A stretch of 8,693 nt of DNA from Verrucomicrobiales bacterium (GTDB lineage Bacteria > Verrucomicrobiota > Verrucomicrobiia > Verrucomicrobiales > DEV007), in the NCBI GenBank assembly GCA_007123695.1, contig SLGN01000119.1, positions 1 through 8,693 on the forward strand. The letters are read 5' to 3'. Positions within the stretch are counted from its first letter, which is position 1. Each line of letters begins with the position of its first letter. The position numbers were made by a program, and so were the translations under genes. The notes below the pieces were generated by a model. That model was not told where the DNA came from and ran no database searches. It worked only from the letters and a program-made list of their open reading frames with translations. This document shows positions 7,224 through 8,693 of the stretch, piece after piece.

Positions 7224-7241
7224 GTAGCACCAGAAAAGCCC

Positions 7242-8693
7242 ATGTCCCCCAGCCCCGCCGCCCGCATCATCCCGGCATCGACCGCAGTCGGCCTCGCGTG
7301 CGCCCTCTGGGCCGCTTTCGCGCAGGATGCCGCGCCGCCTGCTTCTACGGAGGAATCCGCCGCGCCCGGTTCCGGGTCCTTCGAGATCCCCCCGCTCGCC
7401 GCGAAATACTGCAGCGGCTGCCACCTCATTCCGCCGCCCTGGACGATGCCGCGGGGCCATTGGCCGGAAGTCTTCGAATACATGGAGGAGTGGGTCAAGG
7501 AGCGCGGCATGCCCCACGACTCCGCCGAATACGCAGAGCTGCTCGCCTTCTACGAAGAGCACAGCCCTGCGGAGTTCGAACCCATTCCAGACGACTATGA
7601 GGACAGTCCGCTCGAATTCCTCCGAACCTCTGTCGGGCTGCAATGCACCGATCCGCGGCCGCGCATCACTAACGTCAACGTCGTCGATCTCGACGGCAGC
7701 GGACGCGACGGCGTGCTCGTCTGCGACGACGTCAGCGGCAAGGTCTCGTGGCTGCGCATCGAGGACACAAGTTGGACGGAGAAGCCCATCGCGCAGCTCG
7801 AGACGCCGGTGAAGACCCACGTCTTCGACTACAACGACAACGGCCACCTCGACATCGTCGTCGCCGACCTCGGCTACCTCAGCCCCACCGACGACCTCAT
7901 CGGCGCGGCCTACCTTCTCATCAACCAAGGCGACCAGACCTACGAGACGATCCCGCTTCTCCAGGGGGTCGCTAGGGTCGCCGACATCAAGCCGGGGGAT
8001 TTCTTCGGCAACGGCAGGAAGGACTTCGCCGTGGCGATGTTCGGCTGGCGCAAGACCGGCGGCGTCGTCCTGCTCGAGCAGCTCACGCCGACTCTTTTCC
8101 GCAGCCACACCGTGATCAACCTGAACGGGGCGATGCAGCTCGAGGTGGTCGATTTCGACGGCGACGGCCGCGACGATTTCGTCGTCCTCTTTTCGCAGGA
8201 ACACGAAAGCCTCGTCCTCTTCCGCAACCAGGGCGGCGGCGCCTTCTCCCAGGAAGTCCTCGCCCGGGCCAGTCATCCGGCCTTCGGATCCTCGGGCTTC
8301 CAGCTCGTCGATCTCGACGGCGACGGCGACCTCGACATCCTCTACACCAACGGCGACATGATGGACGAAATCTCCATCCCCAAGCCCTACCACGGAGTGC
8401 GCTGGTTCGAGAACGTCGACGGACAGTTCCGCCAGCACGAGCTCGCCCGCATGACCGGTTGCTACCGCGCCGTCGCCCGCGACATGAACGGCAACGGCCA
8501 CCTCGACATCGTCGTCACCAGCCTGAACTTCTACTGGGACGAGAACGACGCGCCCAGCGCCATCTGGCTGGAGAACGACGGAAAGCAGAACTTCACCCCC
8601 CGCCGCATCGACTACAGCCCCACCAACCTCGTCACCATGGACGTGGGCGACCTCAACGGCAACGGACTGCTCGACATCGTCGTCGTCTCGGCC
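7242..8693 (+). CDS. Secreted VCBS/FG-GAP repeat protein with N-terminal c-type heme motif, 3' end outside window
   Basis: The reading frame is open from ATG 7242 to the right edge (484 codons, no stop). A signal peptide (hydrophobic ASTAVGLACALWAAFA) probably ends after residue 27. After a Pro/Ala/Ser-rich linker comes a short cytochrome-like segment, LAAKYCSGCHLIPPPWTMP. It has heme-attachment Cys57 and Cys60, the proximal ligand His61, and possible distal ligands Met81 or Met69. From about residue 145, VCBS repeats carry calcium-type loops starting near Asp149, 196, 253, 304, 357, 414 and 470. The CxxCH-Pro-Trp-Met pattern ahead of a VCBS propeller resembles a family of unknown function that I recall in Bacteroidota and relatives. 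Heme attachment would occur outside the cytoplasm and need a cytochrome c maturation system. No strong Shine-Dalgarno sequence is seen (AGAAAAG about 5 nt upstream at best). The ATG is chosen because it gives a complete signal peptide. Confidence 0.88.
   Translation, partial: MSPSPAARIIPASTAVGLACALWAAFAQDAAPPASTEESAAPGSGSFEIPPLAAKYCSGCHLIPPPWTMPRGHWPEVFEYMEEWVKERGMPHDSAEYAELLAFYEEHSPAEFEPIPDDYEDSPLEFLRTSVGLQCTDPRPRITNVNVVDLDGSGRDGVLVCDDVSGKVSWLRIEDTSWTEKPIAQLETPVKTHVFDYNDNGHLDIVVADLGYLSPTDDLIGAAYLLINQGDQTYETIPLLQGVARVADIKPGDFFGNGRKDFAVAMFGWRKTGGVVLLEQLTPTLFRSHTVINLNGAMQLEVVDFDGDGRDDFVVLFSQEHESLVLFRNQGGGAFSQEVLARASHPAFGSSGFQLVDLDGDGDLDILYTNGDMMDEISIPKPYHGVRWFENVDGQFRQHELARMTGCYRAVARDMNGNGHLDIVVTSLNFYWDENDAPSAIWLENDGKQNFTPRRIDYSPTNLVTMDVGDLNGNGLLDIVVVSA

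Noticed and set aside
7259..7303. Possible lipoprotein signal in the heme-VCBS protein (Cys20 in the hydrophobic segment)
   Set aside because: The bases before the Cys read GLA, without the Leu at -3 expected of a lipobox. A signal peptidase I site after AFA fits better.
7059..8501. Open frame of about 480 codons on the minus strand opposite the heme-VCBS gene
   Set aside because: It is an antisense shadow. The plus-strand frame from 7242 has a signal peptide, CxxCH and repeated calcium loops, and stays open to the edge of the window.

Overview
The window is GC-rich, densely coding bacterial chromosome. It suggests a Verrucomicrobiota-like organism, perhaps Opitutae. The reasons are the gene order (CcsA/HemX-type membrane protein, hemA, hemC), a shortened glutamyl-tRNA reductase, very large secreted VCBS/UnbV proteins, and the near absence of Shine-Dalgarno sequences. 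This assignment is an inference from style and gene order. No rRNA or other marker gene is present.

From left to right on the minus strand: the 5' part of hemC (1-178), hemA (175-1272, with a 4-nt ATGA overlap into hemC) and a CcsA/HemX-family membrane protein (1318-2088) form one operon read right to left. A strong rho-independent terminator (2128-2167) separates it from an upstream pair: a secreted heavy-metal-associated (HMA) domain protein (2196-2546) and a cytosolic thioredoxin (2633-2959). Upstream of these is one very large minus-strand gene (3110-7045) for a secreted protein of about 1311 residues. It is built from two blocks of calcium-binding VCBS/FG-GAP repeats, each followed by an UnbV/ASPIC domain.

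A divergent intergenic region (7046-7241) leads to a plus-strand gene (7242 to beyond the right edge). It encodes a second secreted VCBS/FG-GAP protein, with a c-type heme motif (CSGCH) just after the signal peptide.

The genes share a heme, thiol and envelope theme: tetrapyrrole synthesis (HemA, HemC), a cytochrome-assembly-type membrane protein, thioredoxin, a periplasmic metal-binding protein and a secreted protein predicted to bind heme covalently. The heme-synthesis operon is probably housekeeping. The divergent pair of VCBS proteins is the least understood part and the best candidate for unexplored biology. Both architectures resemble families that I recall as widespread but uncharacterised in Bacteroidota, Planctomycetota and Verrucomicrobiota. 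No mobile elements, CRISPR arrays, tRNAs or rRNAs were seen. No gap between genes exceeds 300 bases.
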